Shown here one piece after another: positions 29,067-39,922 of a stretch of DNA of 64,000 bases. Positions within the stretch are counted from its first letter, which is position 1. The number at the start of each line of letters is the position of its first letter. The notes under the pieces are model-generated. The model ran no database searches and was not told where the DNA came from. It saw only the letters and a program-made list of their open reading frames with translations. Source of the DNA: Bordetella petrii (GTDB lineage: Bacteria > Pseudomonadota > Gammaproteobacteria > Burkholderiales > Burkholderiaceae_B); NCBI GenBank assembly GCA_017745595.1, contig WMBV01000001.1, positions 62,001-126,000 of the forward strand, given 5' to 3'. Both the position numbers and the translations under genes were made by a program.

Positions 29067-29068
29067 AT
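29061..29068. other. Left attachment site (attL core TTTTTTAT)
   Basis: The octamer matches TTTTTYAT, the core used by Tn4371-family integrases, and lies 175 bases before the integrase gene. To its left everything is conserved chromosome, to its right mobile-element genes. The partner attR is outside the window. Confidence 0.6.
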
Positions 29069-29242
29069 TTCACCATGACTCCAGCACCGAACTTCGCTGG
29101 GCTACGCCGTTGCTCGATACAGCAGGTTTATCAATAACTTAGGCAGATTCATCATATGCCGGTGCTTTCTGAAACCTGACCCGGCTTCCACCCGCTTGGC
29201 TCCCAACAGGCTCCTGGAAATCGGGTCTTCCGAGGAGTCATC

Positions 29243-30442
29243 ATGGCGAAAATCAAACTCACCAAGTCCGCAGTCGATGCGGCACAAGCCCAAGCTCAGC
29301 CCATCGAACTGCGCGATACCCTGGTTCCTGGCTTCTTGTGCAAGATCACCCCGGCAGGCCGCAAGGTGTTCATGCTCCAGTACCGGACAAACGCCGGAGA
29401 GCGGCGCAAACCTGCCTTGGGACTGTATGGAGAGCTGACCGTCGAACAAGCCCGGTCGCTAGCCCAGGAGTGGCTGGCGCAAGTGCGCCGGGGTGGAGAT
29501 CCTGCCGCAGAGAAGGCTGCAGCGCGTCAGGCACCCACCGTCAAGGAACTGTGTATCAAGTTCATGGAGGACTACTCCAGCCAGCGCAACAAGCCGAGCA
29601 CGCAGGAAGGCTACCAGAGCGTCATTGATCGCAACATCATTCCGATGCTTGGCCGCTTGAAGGTGCAGGATCTGAAGCGGCCCGATGTCGCTTCAATGAT
29701 GAAGAAGATGGCGCACAAGCCCGCCGATGCGAACCGCACGTTCAGCGTGATGCGCAAGATGTTCAACTTGGCCGAGGTATGGGGCTATCGCCCTGACGGC
29801 ACCAACCCATGCCGTCATGTACCGATGTACCCCAACGGCAAGGCGACTCACCTGATCAGCGACGAGGAAATGGGCAAGTTGTTTCGCTACCTTGGCCAGT
29901 TGGAGGTGGAAGGCCTGGAGCATGCTGTGATCCCGTTGGCCATCCGCCTGCAATTCGAGTTTGCCGCTCGCCTTTCTGAGATCGTCTCACTCCAATGGGA
30001 TTGGATTGATCTGGAAAACCGGCGGGTGGTGTGGCCTGACAGCAAGACAGGCGGTATGTCCAAGCCCATGAGCGAAGAAGCCTATCGGCTTCTTTCGACG
30101 GCGGCTCGCAATGCTACGACGCCCCATGTATTACCGTCTCCGCGTCACCCTGATCGGCATCTGACCGACGGCGAGTATTACAACGGTTGGAGCCGCACTC
30201 TCAAAGCTGCAGGCGTGACGCATGTGGGCACGCACGGCATCCGTCACCGTTCAGCGACGGACATTGCCAATTCCGGCATCCCGGTGAAGGTCGGCATGGC
30301 GCTGACGGCGCACAAGACCGTGGCGATGTTCATGCGCTACGTCCACACAGAGGACAAACCGGTGCGCGAAGCGGCTGATTTGGTGGCAAATCGGCGCAAG
30401 ACGATCACAGGCGTATCCCGCGCTGCGGAGGCGACGGCGTGA
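29243..30442 (+). CDS. int: Tn4371-type tyrosine recombinase (integrase)
   Basis: 399-aa phage-type integrase that integrates and excises the ICE. N-terminal DUF4102-like arm-binding domain (about 1-95), core-binding SAM-like domain (100-195) and catalytic domain (205-380). Catalytic residues visible: Arg243 in AARLSEI, His331 and Arg334 in THGIRHRSA, His357 in LTAHKT and the nucleophile Tyr366 in MRYVHTED. The N-terminus MAKIKLTKSAVDAAQ is that of the Tn4371 family. ATG 29243 has GAGGAG upstream. Closest gene to the left attachment site. Confidence 0.96.
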   Translation: MAKIKLTKSAVDAAQAQAQPIELRDTLVPGFLCKITPAGRKVFMLQYRTNAGERRKPALGLYGELTVEQARSLAQEWLAQVRRGGDPAAEKAAARQAPTVKELCIKFMEDYSSQRNKPSTQEGYQSVIDRNIIPMLGRLKVQDLKRPDVASMMKKMAHKPADANRTFSVMRKMFNLAEVWGYRPDGTNPCRHVPMYPNGKATHLISDEEMGKLFRYLGQLEVEGLEHAVIPLAIRLQFEFAARLSEIVSLQWDWIDLENRRVVWPDSKTGGMSKPMSEEAYRLLSTAARNATTPHVLPSPRHPDRHLTDGEYYNGWSRTLKAAGVTHVGTHGIRHRSATDIANSGIPVKVGMALTAHKTVAMFMRYVHTEDKPVREAADLVANRRKTITGVSRAAEATA

Positions 30443-30470
30443 CCGGCGACCATGCTCCCGCCTTGCCAGC

Positions 30471-30503
30471 CCCGATTGTCGTGTTGCTATCACGACAATC
30501 GGG
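30471..30503. repeat. Perfect 13-bp inverted repeat after int
   Basis: CCCGATTGTCGTG, 7-base loop, then its exact complement; a second hairpin GCCGCCCC/GGGGCGGC follows at 30507-30526. No U-tract, so it may stabilise the int 3' end, act as a factor-dependent terminator, or be a protein site. Confidence 0.7.
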
Positions 30504-30540
30504 TGTGCCGCCCCTTCCGGGGCGGCCTCACCGCGCCAAC

Positions 30541-30569
30541 TTGAAAAGTGTACCCGTTACGGGTATAGT
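30541..30569 (+). promoter_or_regulatory. Promoter and operator of the toxin-antitoxin operon
   Basis: TTGAAA (30541-30546), 17-base spacer, TATAGT (30564-30569). The spacer holds a perfect palindrome TACCCGT-T-ACGGGTA (30551-30565) overlapping the -10, ideal for autorepression by the antitoxin. The predicted start lies only about 6 bases before the toxin ATG. Confidence 0.75.
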
Positions 30570-30581
30570 TTGGAGGTCGAT

Positions 30582-30965
30582 ATGACGCCCATCCTCAAGC
30601 GCAAGGACTTTGCTCGGTGGCAGTCGGGCGAGAAGCTGCCCGATGCTGCCTTGTGCAAGGCAGTTCAGGAGATGGAAAGCGGTCTGATCGACGCGGACTT
30701 GGGAGGCTTCCTCTACAAGAAGCGGGTGGCCCGCCCTGGCGCAGGCAAGAGCGGCAGCTATCGCACGTTGCTGTCGGCCAAGATTGGCAGCCGCTATGTG
30801 TTCCTGCATGGGTTCCCTAAGAGCGACAAGGCGAACATCACGCAGGACGAGAAGAAGGCGCTGCAATTCGCCGGCAAGGTGTTCTTGGAACTGCCTGCCG
30901 AAGCCTTGTCGAAGGCGTTGCAGTCGGGTGTTTTACTGGAGGTGCATTGTGAGCAAGATCATTGA
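30582..30965 (+). CDS. RelE-like toxin of a type II toxin-antitoxin pair
   Basis: 127-aa protein of the RelE (PF06296-type) toxin group, expected to cut mRNA or block translation. The segment GGFLYKKRVARPGAGKSGSYRTLL followed by RYVFLHGFPKSDKANIT is characteristic. ATG 30582 is preceded by GGAGGT. It overlaps the antitoxin gene by 17 bases, toxin first, as in HigBA-like pairs. The operon seems to continue into the HEPN and nuclease genes (gaps of 22 and 13 bases). Confidence 0.88.
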   Translation: MTPILKRKDFARWQSGEKLPDAALCKAVQEMESGLIDADLGGFLYKKRVARPGAGKSGSYRTLLSAKIGSRYVFLHGFPKSDKANITQDEKKALQFAGKVFLELPAEALSKALQSGVLLEVHCEQDH

Positions 30966-31251
30966 ATCGCTGCGCGGCGACCTGGCGGCGCTCCACGAAG
31001 CCGGAGCGATCAGCAAGGTGACGATGCGCGAGTTCGACGCGATTTGCCCGCCGCCAGTGCGGGAGTTTGGCGCTGCTGACATCAAGCGCCTGCGTGAAGC
31101 CTTGAAGTTCAGCCAGCCGGTGTTTGCGCTGCACCTGCATACCTCGGCCTCGACTGTGCGCAAGTGGGAGCAAGGCGAAACCCATCCCACCGGCCCGGCA
31201 CTCAAGCTGCTAAACGTCATCGCCGACAAGGGCTTGCAGGCCATCATCTGA
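30949..31251 (+). CDS. Xre-family antitoxin
   Basis: 100-aa HTH protein starting at GTG 30949. The helix-turn-helix is at about 43-95: IKRLREALKFSQPVFALHLHTSASTVRKWEQGETHPTGP read in two parts, with the W-E-x-G-x-x-x-P signature of HigA/MqsA-like antitoxins. Expected to neutralise the upstream toxin and to repress the operon through the palindrome at 30551-30565. Confidence 0.88.
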   Translation: MSKIIESLRGDLAALHEAGAISKVTMREFDAICPPPVREFGAADIKRLREALKFSQPVFALHLHTSASTVRKWEQGETHPTGPALKLLNVIADKGLQAII

Positions 31252-31273
31252 TGCCTGACGAGGGAGATAAACA

Positions 31274-32092
31274 TTGGCGACGCGAATTGATCCTTTCAGC
31301 TCACAGCATCTTGAAGCCGCTTGCCGTGTGCTTGCAGATACCGAACGGGGCCTGAGTGGAACGCAGATCGAGCGCTTGTTGCAAGAAATCGAGGTTGCCG
31401 ACACGTCGCCCGGCATTACCAAATGGAAGCGGTTGTTCAATGCGCTGGCTGGCGCGCAAAACCGGCACCAGATCGGGAACCATCTCATCATGTTCATCAA
31501 TCGCGCTATGAACCCGGTGAACTACGCCCGCGACCCCGTGACATTCACTTGGCGGCGCGACGAACTCAATGTCGTCCTGGCCTTCTCCGGTTTCTACATG
31601 CGCGAAGACGGCAAGGTCGGGCATGCCGACAAGGCCACGACGCTCGATGCCGCGCGCGCCCGTGCAGGACGACTCAAGGCCGCACTGGAAAGCCGTGTCG
31701 TTCATGCGGAAGTGCTGAGCTACTGCCGCGCCGAGTTGCTGGACGAAAACTACTTCCATGCCGTGTTTGAGGCAACGAAAGGCGTTGCAGAACGGATTCG
31801 CCTGCTATCAGGCCTGAACAGCGATGGCGCGGATCTGGTGAACAAGGCATTCGCGGGCCAGCAGCCTGTTCTCGCTTTGGGACCACTCGCCACCGAGTCC
31901 GAAAAAAGCGAGCAGAAAGGCTTTGCCAACCTGCTGATCGGACTGTTTGGTGCTGTGCGCAATCCGCTGGCCCATGCACCCAAGACGAATTGGCCCATGT
32001 CCGAACAGGACGCGCTGGACATCTTGACGCTGGTATCGCTGATTCACCGCAAGCTGGATGGCACCACGAAGTTCGCTGCCGCATCGCAATAG
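31274..32092 (+). CDS. HEPN-domain Abi-like protein (TIGR02391 type)
   Basis: 272-aa protein with a C-terminal domain like the TIGR02391 / Abi-type family. Residues around 220-265 contain GLFGAVRNPLAHAPKTNW, the R-x4-H catalytic motif of HEPN ribonucleases. The N-terminal half is helical (FSSQHLEAACRVLADTERGLSGTQIERLL). TTG 31274 with GGGAG upstream is the only reasonable start. In line with a toxin-antitoxin pair before it and a predicted nuclease after it. Likely an abortive-infection RNase; the trigger is unknown. Confidence 0.75.
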   Translation: MATRIDPFSSQHLEAACRVLADTERGLSGTQIERLLQEIEVADTSPGITKWKRLFNALAGAQNRHQIGNHLIMFINRAMNPVNYARDPVTFTWRRDELNVVLAFSGFYMREDGKVGHADKATTLDAARARAGRLKAALESRVVHAEVLSYCRAELLDENYFHAVFEATKGVAERIRLLSGLNSDGADLVNKAFAGQQPVLALGPLATESEKSEQKGFANLLIGLFGAVRNPLAHAPKTNWPMSEQDALDILTLVSLIHRKLDGTTKFAAASQ

Positions 32093-32105
32093 GGGCAAGA
32101 CAGGA

Positions 32106-33389
32106 ATGGACGAGGCGATCGTTGTCTTCTCTCGAAAAGGAATTTTCCAGACCACGATCGCTGCGCGCGACGTTCGCAGCCGGGAGCATGCGCGCAAGCT
32201 TTGGCCTCTAGTGTCTCCCGGCGCATCGCGGCAGATGGTGACATGGGTTAGCCCTTCCTTTGAAAGTGGGAAACTGCGTCGGCGATCCCATTTTCGTGTG
32301 CTTCCGACTCAGCACGCCTTTAATCCCAAAGCGCACTTTGACGATGAAGAAGCCAGTCGGTGGCACGCTGTCCAGGAAAGTCCCGAACACCGGCGGGCAA
32401 AAGAACTTGTCGCGGCCGAGCTCTCCCGGCGCTTGAGTGCCGGGCTTGCGATGCCCTGGGCGTTCAAGGATGCGGATGCGTCGGACTATCCGTTGGAAGG
32501 CAACATGTTGCTCGGTGCCGACCAAGTGGCAACCGAGCATCCTCTGGAAACGCCATTCGGCAGCAAATTCCGGCTCGACGTTGCCGTGCTTGGGCCACCT
32601 GTTCAAACCGAGCCGATGGTACTGGGTGGCGTTGAAATCGAACTCGGCCACGCCTTCGACGGGCGCAAGGCACTAATCGGGAAGTCGCTCGGATTTCCGC
32701 TGATTTCCATCGACATCACCGAAATGGTGCTGGACGAACTTACGCCCGAGTGGGCACAACGGGTACTAACCGCAACCACGCAGAGCCACGAGCAAGGACG
32801 CCGGCAAACCTACATCTATCTCCACGATCTGTTGTACCCCCTCTACGCGCAATTGCCGGCGTTTCTGGATGACGAGCAACGCCATCAGTTCCTTGTGTTC
32901 GCCGACGATCAGACCCTGAACAAGTTGGTGCGCTGGATGAACCTGCTCGCCGAAAAGCTGGAGTACTCGAAGGGTACGGTCGCCGTTGCGCTGGTCAACG
33001 GCAAGAACGAGCAGTCGCGCAAGATGCTTGAACGCGCGGGGCAGGTCGTTGGCCCTGACTGGAGTGAGTTCAACGCCCAGCGATGCCTTCGGCTGACCCT
33101 CCCGCGCCCCAGAAGCCCGGCGGACCTCCAGGCCCATCGCTTCCACATGACGATGGCGCGCATCCTGCTGTCGCACACGGATGCGCTCGTTGGCTACAAG
33201 TATTGCAACGGCGTGGACAACCACCACCCCGAAGAGGACGTGTGGGTGGCGCACCGCTGGATTGCCGATCTGAAAACCCATACCCAGCACCGTGTATTGC
33301 CGAAGCGGCTGGCCGAGCCGATCAACAGGTTGATCGCGGTGGTTTCAGATCTGCACCGCAATCATGTGGAAACAAGCCAAGAGGCGTGA
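32106..33389 (+). CDS. CoiA-like PD-(D/E)XK nuclease-family protein (predicted)
   Basis: 427-aa cytoplasmic protein. ESPEHRRAKELVAAEL (91-106) followed by GSKFRLDVAVL (152-162) and GGVEIELGHAF (174-184) and then KSLGFPLISIDI reproduces the H...K / R-x-D-V / E-I-E / strand pattern of CoiA-type competence nucleases, giving D158 and E177/E179 as likely active-site residues. The C-terminal half (about 220-427) is helical and unrecognised. Starts 13 bases after the HEPN gene. Function predicted only from motif spacing. Confidence 0.55.
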   Translation: MDEAIVVFSRKGIFQTTIAARDVRSREHARKLWPLVSPGASRQMVTWVSPSFESGKLRRRSHFRVLPTQHAFNPKAHFDDEEASRWHAVQESPEHRRAKELVAAELSRRLSAGLAMPWAFKDADASDYPLEGNMLLGADQVATEHPLETPFGSKFRLDVAVLGPPVQTEPMVLGGVEIELGHAFDGRKALIGKSLGFPLISIDITEMVLDELTPEWAQRVLTATTQSHEQGRRQTYIYLHDLLYPLYAQLPAFLDDEQRHQFLVFADDQTLNKLVRWMNLLAEKLEYSKGTVAVALVNGKNEQSRKMLERAGQVVGPDWSEFNAQRCLRLTLPRPRSPADLQAHRFHMTMARILLSHTDALVGYKYCNGVDNHHPEEDVWVAHRWIADLKTHTQHRVLPKRLAEPINRLIAVVSDLHRNHVETSQEA

Positions 33390-33506
33390 CGACCTTTCCG
33401 CCTCGCGCGGTCCTGATGAACCGATTCCAGAAGGCAATACTGCCGCGTTGCTGCTGGCTTGGCTCGTGATCGCTCGCCTGATTCTTGTGCGCTTGATCCA
33501 ATTGGC

Positions 33507-36155
33507 TCAGGCTGGAGCGACCTGCACGCCAGCTCCTGCGGGAATCGGCGGCCCTGCTTTGCGCTTCTTGGCGGTTTCTTCCGAACGCTTGTGAACCTGT
33601 GCACGCCAGCTCTCCAGCGCGAGGATGTCTGTGAGCAGTTCGTCTGGATCAGGAATAGCAACACCGCCCATCATCGCTTTGTCATGGGCATAGTTGGAGC
33701 ACTTGCTCATTCCCGCGTTGACCTGCGCGTAGTCATCGTCGCCCACACTCACGCCGACGAGCCGTTGTGTCTCCACACCTTTTCGGAAGCGGAGAATGAC
33801 TTCTCGCAGGAGGACTTCTTCCACCGCGCGTTCCCATGCCATGCGCAGGCGGAAGTACGCATCAACCGTCTGCCTTTGATGTTCTTGCTCGTTGCCTTCC
33901 TTGTGCAGTTTGGCGATTGCTTGCTGCTGTGCTTTCAGCACCCCGATGCGCTTGCTCGCGTTCTTTCCTTCGAACGGCAATTCCGGGTCGGCTATGCCGA
34001 AGCCTTCAGCACGCCGCGTCAGGCTCTGCGTGACCACTGCCGCACCCACTTGCTTTGCTTCTTCGGCTAGCAGACAGAGGAAATAGATGTCGTGCGTGAA
34101 GATGATGACCTGCCGCTGCACCGCTTCAGCGGCCAGGCGCTTGGCCACGCGCTCGCGCCGACGATGATCTAGGGACGAGACTGGATCGTCGAAGACGATT
34201 CCGCCTTTCCCACCGCTCAATCCCACCTCGGCGAGGAACGAGCCGATCGCAATGGCACGCTGCTCGCCTTCGCTCAGAATCTCACCCGGACTACGAACCT
34301 GCGGCAGTTGCAGTTTCAGCTTGTGCAGCGCCTTCCCTCGGTCGGCACGGCTTTGCAGCGAAACTCTCAAGCTCCCTACGCCCAGTGCTTTGAATTCCCA
34401 GTTCAACGCATCGGCCAGTTCCTTGGAGACCACCTTTTCCGCGAGTTCCGATGCTTTGAGGGATATAGCGTTTGTCCTGACCGCAGTCAGGCAGTTCTTC
34501 AGTTTCCCTTGGTGCACCAACTTCGTCACTGCCGTAGCCACGGCCTCCTTAACTTGACTGAGTTTTACGCGCGCATCCAACTCGCCTAGTTGCTTCTGCA
34601 ACACAGCGCGAGCTTCTTCATTCGAGGCTCTATCCAGGGCCTCCGCCTCCGCATTCAATTTGTCAGCGAGCACCTGTAGTCGATCCGCTGGGCTGACCAG
34701 GGCCTGATCCAGTCCCGTCCAGTCATGCGAGACGACCGCTGCCTTGATTGCTTCGTGCCGCGCCGACAGTGCGGCCTCGAAAGTCTTGGTGTCGGCCACT
34801 AGCGGTGAGTCGATTTCCGCTACTTCCGCCTGCGTCGCCTCATCAAAGTTCAACACCATGACGGAGGCCGCAAATGGGCGGTAGTCGGCGGCAAGCGCTT
34901 GGCGCCGCGCTTGCGCCGTCTTTTCCGCTTCCGCTTGTATGAACGCCTCGAATCGCAGCAACCGTTCTGCGCCCGCAGCCAGAGGCTGCTGACACAACGG
35001 GCATGCGGCATCCGTCCCCAAGTCAGGGAACTGTTTATCTGGATGAGCTTCAAGCGCGAACTTCCGGGCGGCATCAAACAATTCCCGCCACGCCTCTCCG
35101 CCAGTCCCCGGCAGCAGATTTTCGCCCTCCTTGAAATTCTTCGCTGCAAGGGCGGCGGCGACCTGTGCTGTACGGAAGCTATCAGCCAGCGCCTTCAACT
35201 TGGCGATGGCTTCGGGGCCGACGACAAGTCCTTTATCGGCTGCATTCTTGGCGATCGCCGCAATGCGGCGTGCGCGCAAACGCAAGAGACCGGCTTTCTC
35301 CTTCGGGTTGTTCTCTTTGAGGCTTTTCTCCAGCGTTTCCCGCTGCTCAAGCTCTTCCTGCTTCAAAGTGGCAAGTGCCTCAATCTGAGCCGTGGTCGTT
35401 TTCGCGGAGAGCCCCGTGATCAGCTTGCCGACGGCTGTTTCGCCGTGCAGCGGGGCGAATACGGCGAGGTCTACAGCCGACTGCTTGTGTTCCTGCTCAA
35501 CGGAGTTTTTAAGCTGTTGACAGACCTTGGCGAGCGTCTCGAATACTTCAAGACCATACGGCACGTAGGAGAAGTCATCCTCACTATCCAAATATGCCCG
35601 GGCGCAATGCGCGTCGAAGATAGCGAATGAAGAAAGCTCTGGTGGAGCCTCTTTCCCTTGGTGCCAAGTCACTTCCTTGACGGCACCGTCAATCGTGATA
35701 TCGAAGGATGCTTGAGCATTACCTGCCTTGGCCCCGGGCAGATTGGCATTGGGATGAATGGGCTCGGACTGATCGCGAGCGCGGCAGGCACGCTTAAGAA
35801 CGCGCGAATATCCTGACTTGCCGGATCCGTTGTCGCCATAAATGACAGTCATGCCCGCCGAGCCCACCGCCAACTGCTGATTCTCGGCAATTGCGTTGAC
35901 GTTAAGCAGATTCTTGATGGCCCGCAGCTCGATGTGCGTGGTCGCCTTAACCTTCGCTGGGATCTGGTCGGCGGTTAGTGGCTGAGGTTGACGATTCTTT
36001 GGGTCAGGGATTCCGTGTGCCAGCTTGAGCAAGGCATACAAATCCTCGTAGTCCTGCGGTGTCAGTGTTTGTTTCGCCAGCAAGCGAGAAATTGCATCGC
36101 TCTGCCACGCGGGAATTCCCTGGGTCCAAACCAATATCTCTTGCAATATAGCCAT
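33507..36155 (-). CDS. RloC/PrrC-like AAA_13 ATPase with zinc hook and C-terminal HEPN-like region
   Basis: 882-aa SMC/Rad50-like ATPase. Walker A GDNGSGKS (107-114), long coiled coils (about 205-345 and 400-560) around a CPLC hook (385-388), ABC signature LSEGEQR (627-633), Walker B GIVFDDPVSSLD (652-663) and H-loop THD (687-689). The C-terminal part has RMAWERAVEEVL (771-782) and CSNYAHD (819-825), resembling the anticodon-nuclease portion of RloC/PrrC, which belong to the HEPN group. Such proteins cut tRNA on DNA damage or phage attack. Transcribed toward the nuclease gene; ribosome site GGGAG. Confidence 0.8.
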   Translation of the reverse strand: MAILQEILVWTQGIPAWQSDAISRLLAKQTLTPQDYEDLYALLKLAHGIPDPKNRQPQPLTADQIPAKVKATTHIELRAIKNLLNVNAIAENQQLAVGSAGMTVIYGDNGSGKSGYSRVLKRACRARDQSEPIHPNANLPGAKAGNAQASFDITIDGAVKEVTWHQGKEAPPELSSFAIFDAHCARAYLDSEDDFSYVPYGLEVFETLAKVCQQLKNSVEQEHKQSAVDLAVFAPLHGETAVGKLITGLSAKTTTAQIEALATLKQEELEQRETLEKSLKENNPKEKAGLLRLRARRIAAIAKNAADKGLVVGPEAIAKLKALADSFRTAQVAAALAAKNFKEGENLLPGTGGEAWRELFDAARKFALEAHPDKQFPDLGTDAACPLCQQPLAAGAERLLRFEAFIQAEAEKTAQARRQALAADYRPFAASVMVLNFDEATQAEVAEIDSPLVADTKTFEAALSARHEAIKAAVVSHDWTGLDQALVSPADRLQVLADKLNAEAEALDRASNEEARAVLQKQLGELDARVKLSQVKEAVATAVTKLVHQGKLKNCLTAVRTNAISLKASELAEKVVSKELADALNWEFKALGVGSLRVSLQSRADRGKALHKLKLQLPQVRSPGEILSEGEQRAIAIGSFLAEVGLSGGKGGIVFDDPVSSLDHRRRERVAKRLAAEAVQRQVIIFTHDIYFLCLLAEEAKQVGAAVVTQSLTRRAEGFGIADPELPFEGKNASKRIGVLKAQQQAIAKLHKEGNEQEHQRQTVDAYFRLRMAWERAVEEVLLREVILRFRKGVETQRLVGVSVGDDDYAQVNAGMSKCSNYAHDKAMMGGVAIPDPDELLTDILALESWRAQVHKRSEETAKKRKAGPPIPAGAGVQVAPA

Positions 36156-38217
<2,062 letters not shown>

Positions 38218-38221
<4 letters not shown>

Positions 38222-39144
38222 GAGGCGGCAGCCTTCTCTTGTTGCACGGGTTGGACGGTCTCTGGCCAGAGCAGCGAGCGGTGCACCTGGGCGCCGGCCA
38301 TGGCGCCATTGCCCACGGCCAGCGATACTGAATGGGGTGCCCGGGCCACATCGCCGCAGGCAAACACACCCGGCACCGAAGTCTTGTTCTCGGCGTCGGT
38401 GCGCACCTGCATGCCGAGGGGCGTTTCTTCCAGCGCGCAGCCCATCGCTTCGACCAGAGAGCCGGAAGGAACGGTGCGCGTCGCCGTGAACAGGCCCGCA
38501 AAGGGCAACAGCCGTCCGTCGGTCATCGCCACGTCGGCATGCCCGTCAATCCTGTCGATGGGTGCCTCCTCGATCGTCACGCCCCGGCGTTCCAAAGTGG
38601 CCCTGGCCTCCTGACTCAGTTCCACGGCACTGTTGACGAGCAAGGTCACATCGCTCCAATCGGTGAGCAGTTCGGCCTGATGGACGGACAGCGGTCCGGC
38701 GCCGATGATGCCGATGCGGCCCTGGCCGAGTTCGTAGCCATGGCAGTACGGGCAATGGAAGACCGCCTTGCCCCAGCGCTCTGCGAGTCCGGCGATGGGA
38801 GGTAACTGGTCGGCCACGCCGGTGGCCAGCAGGATGCGGCGGCCTTGGTGCGGTACGCCATCGGACGTCGTGACAGTGAATTCGTCCACCTGCCCTGAAA
38901 CGGCTTCGGCCCGGCCTTCGAGCCAGGTCAACGTCGGATAGGTTTCGAGCTGGCGACGTGCGTTCGCCGCGATCTCGCCGGGAGGGACGCCATCCTGGCC
39001 GAGAAACCCGTGCGAATGGCTGGCAAAGCGATTGCGCCGCTCGCCAGCGTCGATCACCAGCACGGACCTGCGCGCTCGTACCAGTTGCAGGGTGGCGGCC
39101 ATGCCCGCATAGCTCCCGCCGATGACGATGACGTCGTGGTGCAT
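38218..39144 (-). CDS. Thioredoxin-reductase-like FAD/NAD(P)H oxidoreductase
   Basis: 308-aa flavoprotein. N-terminal FAD motif DVIVIGGSYAGMAATLQL, redox-active HCPYCHGYE (CxxC near 130-133), NADPH motif IGIIGAGPLSVHQAELL and the C-terminal FAD motif VPGVFACGDVA. Probably reduces a small disulfide or other acceptor. Second gene of the Rrf2-led operon, starting 3 bases after the regulator stop. Its partner substrate may be linked to the methyltransferase that follows (inference). Confidence 0.9.
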
Positions 39145-39146
39145 GG

Positions 39147-39590
39147 TCAACTCCTCTTGCGTCGTGCTGCCGCATGCCGGCGCGCGAAGTCGGCGGCCAG
39201 ATCGGCCAGAGTGATTTCCGAGAACCGTTTCAGCAGCAGCGCCTCGGCCTCGGCAAAGGCGCCTTCGAGCGCGGCATTCACCGATTGCTCGACCAGGCAC
39301 TCCGGTGTTTCGTTGCGATTGCCTATGGCAAACATGGCCGGCTCGCCCAGCGCCTCGTGCAACTGGAGCAGGGTGACGGCGCCAAGGTCGGCATGGATGC
39401 GCCATCCACCCGCGTGGCCTCGATCTGAAGTGACGATGCCCGCTTCTCGCAAATACCCCATGGTGCGCCGGACGACAACGGGGTTGGTACCCAAGCATTG
39501 AGCCAGGGTTTCAGAAGTGACGGGGCCATCCTGCTCAGCCATGTGCAGCAGTGCATGCAGGACGGAAGACAGGCGGCTGTCGCGTTTCAT
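39147..39590 (-). CDS. Rrf2-family transcriptional regulator
   Basis: 147-aa regulator from ATG 39590 (an in-frame ATG 12 codons upstream exists). Winged HTH: MKRDSRLSSVLHALLHMA, then TSETLAQCLGTNPVVVRRTMGYL and the AGGWRIH wing. It lacks the Fe-S cysteines of IscR; a single cysteine in ETPECLVEQ could be a redox sensor, as in other Rrf2 proteins that control oxidoreductases. Promoter elements place the start of transcription almost at this ATG. Confidence 0.88.
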   Translation of the reverse strand: MKRDSRLSSVLHALLHMAEQDGPVTSETLAQCLGTNPVVVRRTMGYLREAGIVTSDRGHAGGWRIHADLGAVTLLQLHEALGEPAMFAIGNRNETPECLVEQSVNAALEGAFAEAEALLLKRFSEITLADLAADFARRHAAARRKRS

Positions 39591-39620
39591 GTAACTAATG
39601 ATGTTCTGTTTGAGGTCGAA

Positions 39621-39681
39621 TGTCAAGACAGAACGTGAACGTCGGCTGCTGTCGAGCCTTCATGCTTGACATTCAAGACAG
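39621..39681 (-). promoter_or_regulatory. Rrf2-operon promoter with repeated CTGTCTTGA boxes
   Basis: Minus-strand TTGACA (39621-39626), 17-base spacer, CATCAT (39598-39603). CTGTCTTGA occurs at 39623-39631 and again at 39673-39681, 50 bases apart, the second within CTGTCTTGAATGTCAAG. Likely Rrf2 operators. The rest of the radC leader to 39922 holds only GC-rich repeats. Confidence 0.5.
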
Positions 39682-39922
39682 TTGCTGATGCCTTCGGCCC
39701 TTGCGGGCCTGCGCGCTGCGCTTGCCCAATGGCAAGTGTATGCAGTGGGCGGGGGTAGGCGGTCTTGCTGTTCCCTTCACCGTATCACGGCGTTCTCGCC
39801 GTCAAGGGCTGCGCGTGCTTGCACGCTTGCGGCCTGTGGCCGTCCCTGAACCCTGACTGCTTTCGCTGCGCCGTGCTCTCCACGGTTCCGGGCAATTCCG
39901 CCCGAGCAACCGGAGCACGATC

